Part shown: in pieces, positions 35,202 to 42,979 of the stretch
Position numbering within the stretch: position 1 is the stretch's first letter
How the letters are laid out: each line of letters opens with the position of its first letter
DNA from: Thermacetogenium phaeum DSM 12270
Lineage (GTDB): Bacteria > Bacillota > DSM-12270 > Thermacetogeniales > Thermacetogeniaceae
NCBI RefSeq assembly: GCF_000305935.1
Contig: NC_018870.1
Location: 761,942-825,941 of the forward strand
Direction: 5' to 3'
DNA length: 64,000 nucleotides
Translations under genes and position numbers: made by a program
The notes under the pieces: model-generated
Told to the model about the DNA's origin: nothing
What the model saw: only the letters and a program-made list of their open reading frames with translations
The model's database searches: none

Positions 35202-35595
35202 AAAGTCATATGATGTAAAATTAACAATAAATATAAAGAAAAATAAAGAAAAATAAAGAAACTCGTTGAAAAAAAAAAAAAAAATAGTATAATTCTATTT
35301 TAAGACTGAGATACGGTCATAGCCACATAGTTTATATAAATAGATATTTTAAGGGATATCTGCAGGAGTGGCTGGCAAATGAACCTGCAGTATTTGGGGA
35401 AGATTTGCTCATTATTCAAAAATAATTTGTCGGCTTTGCTGATACAGCGGAAATCCACCATCGAACGTCCTTGTATTTTGCCAGTTCACCAGAAAAACAG
35501 GATAAGGGCAAATAGGCAGAAGAAAAAATGTAGCAGACAGCAAACTTGTTGCTACATGCCAATCAAAGAAGGCAGAAAGGGGGTAGTTTGACCGT
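35202..35595 (+). promoter_or_regulatory. Leader region of glycosyltransferase gene with promoter
   Basis: A promoter is visible: TTGAAA (35266-35271), 16-base A-rich spacer, TATAAT (35288-35293). Before it AAATAAAGAA repeats three times. The about 300-base leader holds hairpins CTGCAGG/CCTGCAG (35360-35390) and TGTAGCA/TGCTACA (35529-35556). No known riboswitch consensus, including cyclic-di-GMP types, was recognised. Confidence 0.5.
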
Positions 35596-36951
35596 ATGGA
35601 AATGCCCAATGTGCCGCTGGGACAATGGCCAATTAAAACCATCATTAAAAAGCGCCGTTATATTGAGGTAACCAAAAAGTTTTGGATTGGGCATGGTGCG
35701 GCTTTGCTATGGTTACTTTTCTCAATCATTGTATCCGTTCCCTGGTTGAACGACCTCGGTGCCCTCATTGGCAAACCCCTTGCTTTTATCCTGATTGCCG
35801 GTATAGGATACATCCCCGGATATATTAATATGTTTATAGCGGTAAGCCTACTGTTCGATCGGCAGCCTCAGTTTAAGACTACTAACCCTACAGACCCGGT
35901 CACCATCATCATTGCCTGCCGCAACGAAGAAAAAAGCATCGGCCATACACTTCGCTATATCAAGGGTCAGGATTATCAAGGATTGATCCGGGTCATTGTG
36001 GTGGACAATGCGTCTATAGACAAAACAGCAGAAACGGCCCAAAAGGCGGGAGAAGACCTCGGAATTGACATACAAGTCTTATTTGAAGAAAAGCCTGGAA
36101 AGTACAATGCGTTAAATAAAGCACTGGAACATGTAAATACCGAGTATGCAGTTACCCTGGATGCCGATACCCTACTGCACAAATCGGCAATCCGTTATTT
36201 GGTTTCCCGCATTAAATCTGCTCCCAGAGAAGTATGCGCGGTAGCCGGGGCGGTGCTGGTCAGAAACAGCAGGGAAAATCTGTTGACCCGCCTTCAGGAA
36301 TGGGACTACTTTTTAGGCATTGCCAGTATCAAGCGCATGCAGGGCTTGTATCAGGGTACCTTGGTTGCACAAGGAGCCTATTCTCTGTACAGGGCGGAAG
36401 CATTGCGGGAGGCCGGTGGCTGGCCTGATGCCATTGGTGAAGACATCGTCTTGACCTGGAAGTTCTTAAACAGTGAGAAAAAAGTTTTTTTTGAACCATT
36501 AGCCGTAGCCTTTACTGAAGTTCCCGTGACGTTGAAACACCTGCTGCGTCAGAGAAGCCGCTGGGCACGGGGGATGATTGAAGCCCTAAAGCTATTTAAG
36601 CCCTGGCAGCAGCCGGTTAAATATGTCAAATACCTGACAGGTATTAACCTGATCATGCCCTATTTAGATCTTGTTTACACCTTTTGTTGGATGCCAGGGC
36701 TGATCCTGGCTTTCTTCGGTAAATACTGGATAGTGGGACCCGCGACCTTGTTTGTCGTTCCCCTTGCCCTGCTTCAAAACTATATACTCTATAGCTATCA
36801 ACGCAACGTGTTTAGAAAACTTGATTTACGGATTCGGCGCAACCGTTTAGGATTTGTTCTTTATGTTCTGTTGTATCAGATGTTGATGAGTCCTATGTCT
36901 GTCATCGGTTATTGCCAGGAAATACTGATGCTGCGGCGAAAATGGAAATAA
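35596..36951 (+). CDS. Membrane glycosyltransferase, GT2 family (PgaC/hyaluronan-synthase-like)
   Basis: This 451-residue protein follows AGAAAGGGGGT. Two N-terminal membrane helices (about 33-55 and 60-85) precede a GT2 domain with IIIACRNEEKSIGHT, TLDADTLL (nucleotide-sugar Asp), GEDIVLTW (catalytic ED) and QRSRWARGM (QxxRW motif). Three or four C-terminal helices follow (about 350-440). This is the layout of processive exopolysaccharide synthases such as poly-N-acetylglucosamine or hyaluronan synthase. The sugar is unknown. A diguanylate cyclase lies downstream, so control by cyclic-di-GMP is plausible, though no PilZ domain is seen. Confidence 0.87.
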   Translation: MEMPNVPLGQWPIKTIIKKRRYIEVTKKFWIGHGAALLWLLFSIIVSVPWLNDLGALIGKPLAFILIAGIGYIPGYINMFIAVSLLFDRQPQFKTTNPTDPVTIIIACRNEEKSIGHTLRYIKGQDYQGLIRVIVVDNASIDKTAETAQKAGEDLGIDIQVLFEEKPGKYNALNKALEHVNTEYAVTLDADTLLHKSAIRYLVSRIKSAPREVCAVAGAVLVRNSRENLLTRLQEWDYFLGIASIKRMQGLYQGTLVAQGAYSLYRAEALREAGGWPDAIGEDIVLTWKFLNSEKKVFFEPLAVAFTEVPVTLKHLLRQRSRWARGMIEALKLFKPWQQPVKYVKYLTGINLIMPYLDLVYTFCWMPGLILAFFGKYWIVGPATLFVVPLALLQNYILYSYQRNVFRKLDLRIRRNRLGFVLYVLLYQMLMSPMSVIGYCQEILMLRRKWK

Positions 36952-36964
36952 ATACAGACGGAGA

Positions 36965-37225
36965 TTGAGGGCCCAATTTTTGCTGACGCTGAACATTTTA
37001 CGATATGTCCTGCAGATACCTGACCTGACACCGAGAGAACATGCCTACACCATAACCGTCATGGGCAAATTCAGCATCTCAGAAAGCAGTGTCTATAGGG
37101 TAAACAAACGAAATGGCCTGTTTGCCAAGGCAAATGAGATAGCTGTCAGAGCATCAAAGGAGTATATAAAAAAGACCAAGATGATGCGGAACAGGAGAAG
37201 GCTTAAAGCCCAAACCATGGAGTAA
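36965..37225 (+). pseudogene. Transposase fragment (IS3/rve type, N-terminal HTH part)
   Basis: The 86-residue frame reads IPDLTPREHAYTITVMGKFSISESSVYRV, the second HTH of rve-type transposases, with key words LTPRE and SESSVYR. It then breaks off before the DDE core. There is no good ribosome site. Debris of the same or another gene continues to about 37425 in other frames. Confidence 0.55.
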
Positions 37226-37428
37226 CGCAGTTTACTCAACACCCGGGCAACTGCTGACCACATTTAAAAACGCCTGGATGTCAAAAGTTCGCTGAAGACG
37301 TACAGTGCATCTTATCTGGGTTCCCGCTGGAAAACCATATATATGTCGCTGAAGCGGCATCAACATAAGGATAAAAACCGTATTTTCAGGACAGTTAAAT
37401 TTGAGAAAAATGGGGATGCGGAATAAAA

Positions 37429-37503
37429 ATGAATGATAAAATAAAACAAATGTTTAATCAGAGGAAAGCAGCCAAAATTAATAGATTAAGGAGAAAACGG
37501 TAA
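37429..37503 (+). CDS. Possible 24-residue basic peptide
   Basis: ATG 37429 to TAA 37503 encodes a Lys/Arg-rich peptide (MNDKIKQMFNQRKAAKINRL). There is no strong ribosome site. It may be debris of the preceding remnant. Confidence 0.2.
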   Translation: MNDKIKQMFNQRKAAKINRLRRKR

Positions 37504-37531
37504 AAATCAACAGTCTGAGAGGCGATAAAAA

Positions 37532-39193
37532 TTGCAAGTAGAGAATATGCAAAAAAGGAAAAAGATACTACTAGTGGAAGACAGCCGCTTAACTGCCATG
37601 GTTGTAGCGGAGTTTTTGAATAAAAACGGATATGAGACGGAGACTGCCATTACAGGAGAAGAAGCGGTGCAAAAGATAAGCGGCGGCTTTCCGCCGGACC
37701 TGGTTCTCATGGATATCGAATTGGCGGGGGAAATGGACGGAATAGATGCGGCCCGCAGGATAATGAAATCCCGGGATATTCCCGTTGTATTTCTAACTGC
37801 CAACACATCCGGGAAAATTATTGATAAAATAAAAGAGGTTAAGGCTTATGGGTTCGTGCTAAAAGACACGGACAAAGCTGCATTGCTATCCACAGTGGAA
37901 ATGGCTTTGAAACTTCATGAAGCAAATACCCATGCCAGAATGTTTGAGCGGCTTTTTGAAAACTCCCTGAATGAACTCTATATTTTTCATCCTAAGTCCT
38001 TAAAATTTGTTGCTGTAAACCGCGCTGCCAGAAAAAACCTGGGATATACAATCGAAGAACTGAACACCATGACACCCCTTGACCTCAAGCCCGAACTTGA
38101 CCTGCAGAGTTTCAGGGAACTCCTTGTCCCTCTGGTCAGTGGGGAACAGGAGCAGGTCCTATTTAAAACAGTGCACCGCCGGAAGGACGGTTCCCTGTAT
38201 CCTGTGGAAATAAATTTACAGCTTTTCGATTATGGGGGAGAAAAATTATGCATGGCACTGGTGGCTAACCTGACCGAAATAAAACAATTGGAAGAGGAAA
38301 AAAGGCGCAAAGAGGAGCTGTGTCGCCTGATGCTGCAGGGCATTCCCAGTCCGGCCTGGCTGGTATCAAGGGAGCGCCGTATTCTGGCGCAGAATAAAGC
38401 GGCGGCGTCATTATTTGGGTCAAAAGTCGGTGATTATTGCTGGGAAAGAGTCCTTGGCGGGGGAAACCTGCCGGATGAATACAGGGAGGCATTTGAAAAA
38501 AACGGCTCACCACTGCCCGGCACCAAATGCTACTTCTGCCGCGGAGACGAAGCCTTGGACAGAAATGAACCGATAAACAGCGAAGTGGAGCTGGCAGGCA
38601 ACATATGGGATACATGGTGGATCCCGTTGGGAGAGGATGTCTACCTTCATTATGCTACAGATGTTACCAAACACAAGAGAATGGAAAAGGAATTGCGCTG
38701 TCTATCTGTTACTGATTGCTTGACAAACTGCTATAACCGCCGATTTTTTATGCAAAAACTGGAAGAAGAAATAGAGCGCGCCAAGCGGAACGGAAATAAG
38801 TTTTCCCTGATCATGCTGGACATAGACCGGTTTAAGAGCATCAATGACCGTTTTGGCCATAACGTCGGAGATTTAGTTCTTAAAAGCATGGCAGAAATGA
38901 TTAAGAACAGGATCCGCAAAATAGATACCCTGGCCCGCTGGGGCGGGGAGGAATTTGTCCTGCTGTTGCCGGATACACCGGTGGAAAATGCGGCCCGTTT
39001 AGCGGAAGAATTGCGGGAAAGTTTAAGCCGGATGGATATACAGGGCGTGGGTCGTGTGACTGCCAGTTTCGGAGTTGCCGGTTATTGTCCGGGTGATAGT
39101 GTTGATTCATTGGTGAATAAGGCAGACAACATGATGTATGAGGCAAAGGCTGCCGGCAGGAATTGCGTGCGTTATATGAATCAATGTGAATAG
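37532..39193 (+). CDS. Response regulator diguanylate cyclase (REC-PAS-PAS-GGDEF)
   Basis: The 553 residues hold a receiver domain at about 10-130 (phospho-acceptor Asp in VLMDIE, KLVED-type start ILLVEDS). One PAS domain lies at about 140-255 and a second, degenerate PAS-like region at 265-380 with CYFCRGDE. A GGDEF domain spans about 385-550 with RWGGEEFVLLLPD. The inhibitory I-site RKID stands five residues before GGEEF, so product inhibition is expected. It makes cyclic-di-GMP from two GTP. TTG 37532 is used as start; ATG 37547 would also give the whole REC domain. Confidence 0.9.
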   Translation: MQVENMQKRKKILLVEDSRLTAMVVAEFLNKNGYETETAITGEEAVQKISGGFPPDLVLMDIELAGEMDGIDAARRIMKSRDIPVVFLTANTSGKIIDKIKEVKAYGFVLKDTDKAALLSTVEMALKLHEANTHARMFERLFENSLNELYIFHPKSLKFVAVNRAARKNLGYTIEELNTMTPLDLKPELDLQSFRELLVPLVSGEQEQVLFKTVHRRKDGSLYPVEINLQLFDYGGEKLCMALVANLTEIKQLEEEKRRKEELCRLMLQGIPSPAWLVSRERRILAQNKAAASLFGSKVGDYCWERVLGGGNLPDEYREAFEKNGSPLPGTKCYFCRGDEALDRNEPINSEVELAGNIWDTWWIPLGEDVYLHYATDVTKHKRMEKELRCLSVTDCLTNCYNRRFFMQKLEEEIERAKRNGNKFSLIMLDIDRFKSINDRFGHNVGDLVLKSMAEMIKNRIRKIDTLARWGGEEFVLLLPDTPVENAARLAEELRESLSRMDIQGVGRVTASFGVAGYCPGDSVDSLVNKADNMMYEAKAAGRNCVRYMNQCE

Positions 39194-39316
39194 CTATAGG
39201 AATTATCGACCCTGAGGTAACCCGGGGTTTACTTTTACAATGCTTAAAGGGAACAAAATTATATACACTCTCAAAATATCTTATAAAATAGTTGTCGATA
39301 GCATAAACAAAGCAAA

Positions 39317-39367
39317 AGCACCCCGTACATCTCTTAAAACATGTGATGTTTCGGGGTGCTATTTTTT
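39317..39367. terminator. Convergent bidirectional terminator
   Basis: AGCACCCCG (39317-39325) and CGGGGTGCT (39352-39360), with an inner ACATC/GATGT pairing and T-run, separate the rightward cyclase from the leftward ImmA gene. Confidence 0.8.
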
Positions 39368-39868
39368 CAGGAAATCTCCTGTCGCATTTAATGGAGCTTC
39401 AAGCCTGTAGCCTCTGCTTTTCAATATCTGAAATTTGAAATCCATTAATTCCGGTGGTACATAAAGTTCCCTTGCGGCTCTGAAAAAATTCATTTCCGTA
39501 TCATTTATCAATCTAATAACCTCATCATCAGGCAAGAGGACTTCAGCGGCGAAAATGTTTGCTTCCCTTTCTGGCTTTGATGACATATCATAGCTGATAA
39601 GCTCCTGGGCCTGGGGGTTCATTATGGCCAAGTGCCTGTGGAAGCGGTCATGGCCAATTTCGTGAGCACATACTAATCGTTTGGCAGGACTGTCCAAATC
39701 ATTGTTAATGCAGATATATCGGCTTCGCCTTGTGTATATGTAAATCCCTTTAAGCTTGCCGAGCGGCCTGTAGAGAACATTAATATTAAGACAATCGGCA
39801 ATTTCAAAAGGGTTTCGGGTTTTATGCTTTTGGATCAACCTCTCGGCTTCTCGTAAAATAAATTCCAT
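39359..39868 (-). CDS. immA: ImmA/IrrE-family metallopeptidase
   Basis: The minus-strand ATG at 39868 follows GGGGTGAAAAG. The 169-residue protein has the zinc-binding HEIGH motif (residues about 77-81) and a downstream Glu in EREANIFAAEVLLP, complete for an M78 peptidase. In ICEBs1 and related elements ImmA cleaves the repressor ImmR and so turns on excision and transfer. The repressor gene is immediately upstream in the same operon. Confidence 0.87.
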   Translation of the reverse strand: MEFILREAERLIQKHKTRNPFEIADCLNINVLYRPLGKLKGIYIYTRRSRYICINNDLDSPAKRLVCAHEIGHDRFHRHLAIMNPQAQELISYDMSSKPEREANIFAAEVLLPDDEVIRLINDTEMNFFRAARELYVPPELMDFKFQILKSRGYRLEAPLNATGDFLKK

Positions 39869-39884
39869 ACTTTTCACCCCGCAG

Positions 39885-40334
39885 CTAATCAGTTGGTGTA
39901 TTTTTGCTGCCTTTATTCTTACGGACACCATACTTTTTGGCTTTTTTCTTTGAGTCAAAGTATATTTCGGTTAATACTTCAAAAAGCGCATCTTTATCTT
40001 CATCTGATAATTCTCCGCCGGCAAATAAACATTTTGTAGTTTCAATGAATTTTTTTGCTTCGCTTTTTCCTCTCAACTTATCTTCTGCTTTTGCTTCCTC
40101 AAGAAATATTTCTTCCTTGGTCAATGCAATGCTTTCACTATCGTCTGTCAGGAAATCTGAAGATACGTTAAAGAAACCGGCGATTTTATCAATTAGTCCT
40201 GCCTCCCGTGGAAAACGCTCTCCGTTTTCATAATAGACCAAAGCCCGTCTTGTAATTCCAAGCTGCTCTGCAAAATCTTTCTGAGAAATGCCTGCCCTTT
40301 TGCGCAATAATCTAATTTTTTCGCCAAACTGCAT
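39885..40334 (-). CDS. immR: XRE-family repressor (ImmR-like)
   Basis: The minus-strand ATG 40334 follows GGAGGTG; a longer frame to 40376 would run into the operator. The 149 residues hold an N-terminal HTH_3 (GEKIRLLRKRAGISQKDFAEQLGI, recognition helix near 28-38 with RRALVYYENGERFP) and a helical C-terminal half with a Lys-rich end. It is encoded next to ImmA and divergently from 40483. Two identical 30-bp inverted sites lie in the shared control region. It most likely silences element genes and its own operon. Confidence 0.85.
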   Translation of the reverse strand: MQFGEKIRLLRKRAGISQKDFAEQLGITRRALVYYENGERFPREAGLIDKIAGFFNVSSDFLTDDSESIALTKEEIFLEEAKAEDKLRGKSEAKKFIETTKCLFAGGELSDEDKDALFEVLTEIYFDSKKKAKKYGVRKNKGSKNTPTD

Positions 40335-40368
40335 TTGATAAGACACCTCCGGTAATATTATGGCTATA

Positions 40369-40398
40369 TTGTTCACTAGTTATGCATTAAGAGAACAA
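40369..40398. promoter_or_regulatory. Operator 1 of the XRE repressor
   Basis: TTGTTCAC, 14 bases, GAGAACAA. Its TTGTTC/GAACAA arms are perfect inverted repeats. The same sequence and spacing recur at 40416-40445. Confidence 0.75.
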
Positions 40399-40403
40399 AT
40401 TTA

Positions 40404-40445
40404 TTGACAAAAATATTGTTCACATATTATAATACAAGAGAACAA
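40404..40445 (+). promoter_or_regulatory. Rightward promoter overlapped by operator 2
   Basis: TTGACA (40404-40409), 18-base spacer, TATAAT (40428-40433). Operator 2 (TTGTTCAC-N14-GAGAACAA, 40416-40445) covers the -10 element, so a bound repressor would block transcription of 40483. Confidence 0.8.
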
Positions 40446-40482
40446 AAAATATGTCAATAATTTTGAAAAGAGGTGAAAACAG

Positions 40483-41028
40483 ATGAGTTCTGAAAAAATG
40501 GCGTTAGCTGTGTTGAAACGAGGATTGGCTTCCATGCATATTGATGAAGAGCAGGTATATCATAAAACAAAATTGTTGCTGAAAATATACCGGGATGTGG
40601 TTTGGTGTATTGAAGACAGGGTATGCGAGATTGAAGCAGAGTATTATGCCATGGGAGGCAGTCGTCTGGCTGAAGCCTTGGATTACCTGGATGACTATGA
40701 CCCCAATATCAATAAGAAAGACCTTGAAGAAAAGCTGTGCTCATTATTGAAAAGCAAGTGGCTTATTGAAATTGTGGACAAGGCATTGTTAAAAATAAAG
40801 AATTATCCTGATTATGGGGACTTGTATTTCAATATCCTTTACAAGCAGTACATTGTAAAATACAGGTATTCGGAAAAGGAAATTATTGAATCTCTCAATT
40901 GTGAGAGGACAACCTTTTATAAAAGAAAAAAGGAAGCAATAAATTTGATGGGCATTGCCATATGGGGATATGTGATACCTGCTTTAAGGGATATATGGCA
41001 AACGGAATGTGAACTAAATACGAACTGA
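40483..41028 (+). CDS. ArpU/sigma-region-4-like transcription factor
   Basis: The 181-residue protein has an AGAGGTG ribosome site. The N-terminal two thirds are helical and acidic (LDYLDDYDPNINKKDLEEKL). The C-terminus has a sigma-4-like HTH (YRYSEKEIIESLNCERTTF, then YKRKKEAINLMGIAIWG). It resembles the ArpU/DUF1492 phage late regulators. It is controlled by the operator-promoter just upstream and probably activates the next stage of the element's programme. Confidence 0.7.
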   Translation: MSSEKMALAVLKRGLASMHIDEEQVYHKTKLLLKIYRDVVWCIEDRVCEIEAEYYAMGGSRLAEALDYLDDYDPNINKKDLEEKLCSLLKSKWLIEIVDKALLKIKNYPDYGDLYFNILYKQYIVKYRYSEKEIIESLNCERTTFYKRKKEAINLMGIAIWGYVIPALRDIWQTECELNTN

Positions 41029-41116
41029 TAAAGGACAAAATACCTACATAACAAGTACTGAATATGAACTGCCAGGGTGTTACGATAATTATGATGGGTA
41101 ACTGCATACTTTAAAG

Positions 41117-41160
41117 CCCTCGATTTCAGGCTTATACGGCCATGAATCGAGGGTTTTTTT
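41117..41160 (+). terminator. Rho-independent terminator
   Basis: CCCTCGATT (41117-41125) pairs with AATCGAGGG (41145-41153), followed by seven T. Confidence 0.8.
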
Positions 41161-41199
41161 AATGCCCTGAAACCCGTCCTAAATTGCACATAGGCAGCA

Positions 41200-41237
41200 A
41201 AAAAAGGGTCGCACGGAAAACCGTGCGGCCCTTTTTT
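41200..41237. terminator. Bidirectional terminator
   Basis: AAAAAAGGGTCGCACGG and CCGTGCGGCCCTTTTTT surround an AAAA loop, with one mismatch. A-run and T-run occur on both sides. Confidence 0.8.
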
Positions 41238-41350
41238 GATGCCGGAAAGGGGACATCCGTGAAGCGTTTGTTTTGGTACTACATCCGGTATCCTTGATTT
41301 CCTCTGTTTTGCTAAGGCCCGCAAACAAAGCAAAACGGAGGGAAGGAAAG

Positions 41351-41755
41351 ATGAAAGAATACAAAATAAGAGTGAAAAATGAAATTGTTACTGTAAGCAA
41401 GGAAATATATACCGCCTATTACAAGATGAGAAGACGTGAAAGGTACATAGAGGAAATCAGCATAAAGAACAATCTTTCTTATGACCAGCTAGTCGAGCTG
41501 GACTATCCTATCGAGCAGAAAATGTGTGATCCGCAACTTCTTGTTGAAGACGTTATTATTGAAAAAATCATGCTTGAGAAATTGATGCTGGCGCTTGAAG
41601 AATTGACAGATTGCGAGCGGTTAATAATTAACGAACTGTTCTTTAATGGCAAAAGCGAAAGAGAGCTTGCAGATTCAATGAAGCTCCCAAGAACAACTTT
41701 GCAGTCTCGCAAAAACAGCATTATCAGCAAACTTAAAAAAATCATTGAAAAATAA
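41351..41755 (+). CDS. Sigma-70-family-like small transcription factor
   Basis: ATG 41351 follows GGAAGG. The 134-residue protein is helical, with a C-terminal region-4 HTH: LTDCERLIINELFFNGKSE, then RELADSMKLPRTTLQSRKNSI. It resembles the short sigma-like proteins that precede recombinase genes in Tn916-type and clostridial ICEs. A terminator follows, so it is a separate unit from the recombinases. The likely role is activating excision or transfer genes. Confidence 0.72.
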   Translation: MKEYKIRVKNEIVTVSKEIYTAYYKMRRRERYIEEISIKNNLSYDQLVELDYPIEQKMCDPQLLVEDVIIEKIMLEKLMLALEELTDCERLIINELFFNGKSERELADSMKLPRTTLQSRKNSIISKLKKIIEK

Positions 41756-41771
41756 AAATTTGTTTCGTCCA

Positions 41772-41814
41772 CCCCTTCATTTTTTCGGCTTAAAAAGTGA
41801 AGGGGTATTTTTTA
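41772..41814 (+). terminator. Rho-independent terminator
   Basis: CCCCTTCA (41772-41779) pairs with TGAAGGGG (41798-41805), followed by TATTTTTTAT. Confidence 0.8.
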
Positions 41815-42342
41815 TCCCTTATTGCTCTTTGAAAAATTACCGGCAAAGGCTCGCTTGCGAGTCTCATAACCGGTCCCATATCCAGCGGCTCAAATACGTT
41901 AGCCGTTCAGCCGGAAACGGAAAGCGACATTGGCAAGCACGCGTAGACTGCCTGCGGATCGGTCAAGCCTATCCGTAAAAACGATAGCATCAAAGGCGAC
42001 GAGCGAGAAATGCCTGGCCATAAAACAGTCTGTGGTGGACTGTATCGCGTTGACCTGAACGGCCTATAATGATACTCCCGCATAGTCGAGGTTAGGTCCC
42101 AGAGTGCGGCCCGGAGGTTCTCGGGGAGGTGGAATTCCTGTGATATCCGCTGACCGCGGATAGTTTGCGCCGCTGCCATTGGCGCTTGGGGAGCAGTGCC
42201 GAATTAAGCGCCAAAACGAAAACGAAGAACAGGCGCGACCGCCTTCTTTTGATACCAAAAACTATGCGGCAGAGCCGTCAAAGCCCTGCCGCATCCTTTT
42301 GGCATCAAACATCAATTCAAATTAACAGGAGGGATGAAAATC
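41815..42342. other. Long leader of the recombinase operon, no clear gene
   Basis: About 530 bases with medium-high GC. TATCCGC/GCGGATA (about 42143-42162) and ATGCGGCAG/CTGCCGCAT (42264-42294, terminator-like with a short T-run) are inverted repeats. Frames on both strands are broken or lack starts. It may hold a regulatory RNA, an attenuator or gene debris. Confidence 0.45.
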
Positions 42343-42732
42343 ATGAATCAAAGCAAGAGGGCATGGCTTTACTGCCGCATCGACGCTCCAGAAGACGAGC
42401 ATGGCCGCCTCAAAGGGCAGCAGAAAGAACTCGCGGACTACGCCGAGCAGATGGGGTTTGAAGTGGTCGGAGTCTCCCAGGACACCGGCAGCGGCCTGAA
42501 TTTTGCCAGAAACGGCCTTACCGAGGTAATCGAGGCCGCGGCTGAAGGCAAGATGGATGTGCTGCTTATTGTAAATCTCTCCCGCCTGGGCAGGGACACC
42601 GTGAAAACAATGGATTTCATCCGGGGACTGGACCAGCTTGGAATCGGACTCTATTCCCCGCTGGAGGGTGAAATCAAGCTGACGCGGCTTGAGGAAATGT
42701 ATGGTGGCCTTGCCGCCATGAGAATGGAATAA
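42343..42732 (+). CDS. Serine recombinase N-terminal domain lacking the catalytic Ser
   Basis: ATG 42343 follows AGGAGGG by nine bases (ATG 42334 is too close). The 129 residues form a resolvase-type domain: AWLYCRIDAPEDEHGRLKGQQ, then VLLIVNLSRLGRDTVKTMDFI. Where active enzymes have the nucleophile Ser in CRVS, this one has Asp (CRID), so it should be catalytically dead. There is no recombinase or zinc-ribbon domain. It heads the recombinase operon and may act as a partner or directionality factor. Confidence 0.75.
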   Translation: MNQSKRAWLYCRIDAPEDEHGRLKGQQKELADYAEQMGFEVVGVSQDTGSGLNFARNGLTEVIEAAAEGKMDVLLIVNLSRLGRDTVKTMDFIRGLDQLGIGLYSPLEGEIKLTRLEEMYGGLAAMRME

Positions 42733-42745
42733 GGAGGAAGCTGGT

Positions 42746-42907
42746 ATGAACGAATCTGCCGAAAGAATCAGCGCCAACGCCGACTATATCGGGATTCTCA
42801 ATGCCTTGAACTGGCTGGTTTCCACCGGTAAGATCACCGCCGAGGACGGCAGGAAAACCGCCTCGCGTATTGCCGAACAATTGGGAGCCTCCATCTTCAT
42901 TGTTTAG
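42746..42907 (+). CDS. Small recombinase-associated protein (53 residues)
   Basis: ATG 42746 follows AAGGAGG and ends at TAG 42905-42907. It is helical: YIGILNALNWLVSTGKITAED, followed by RKTASRIAEQLGASIFIV (key words NWL, GKIT, IAEQLG). Short proteins of this type sit just before large serine recombinases in many clostridial elements. The function is unknown; an accessory or excision factor is possible. Confidence 0.65.
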   Translation: MNESAERISANADYIGILNALNWLVSTGKITAEDGRKTASRIAEQLGASIFIV

Positions 42908-42979
42908 CGCTATTGGGTATAGCTATGGCGCCGGTTGTGTGGTAGTGTATGTTGTTGACAAGAAAGGAGGCGAAAAGCC

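Noticed and set aside
35294-35595. Cyclic-di-GMP riboswitch before the glycosyltransferase
   Set aside because: The neighbouring diguanylate cyclase made this attractive, but none of the conserved riboswitch core words could be found in the leader.
41907-42258. Minus-strand fragment resembling a reverse transcriptase N-terminus
   Set aside because: A short stretch vaguely recalled bacterial reverse transcriptases, but no YxDD motif or continuous alignment exists on any frame.
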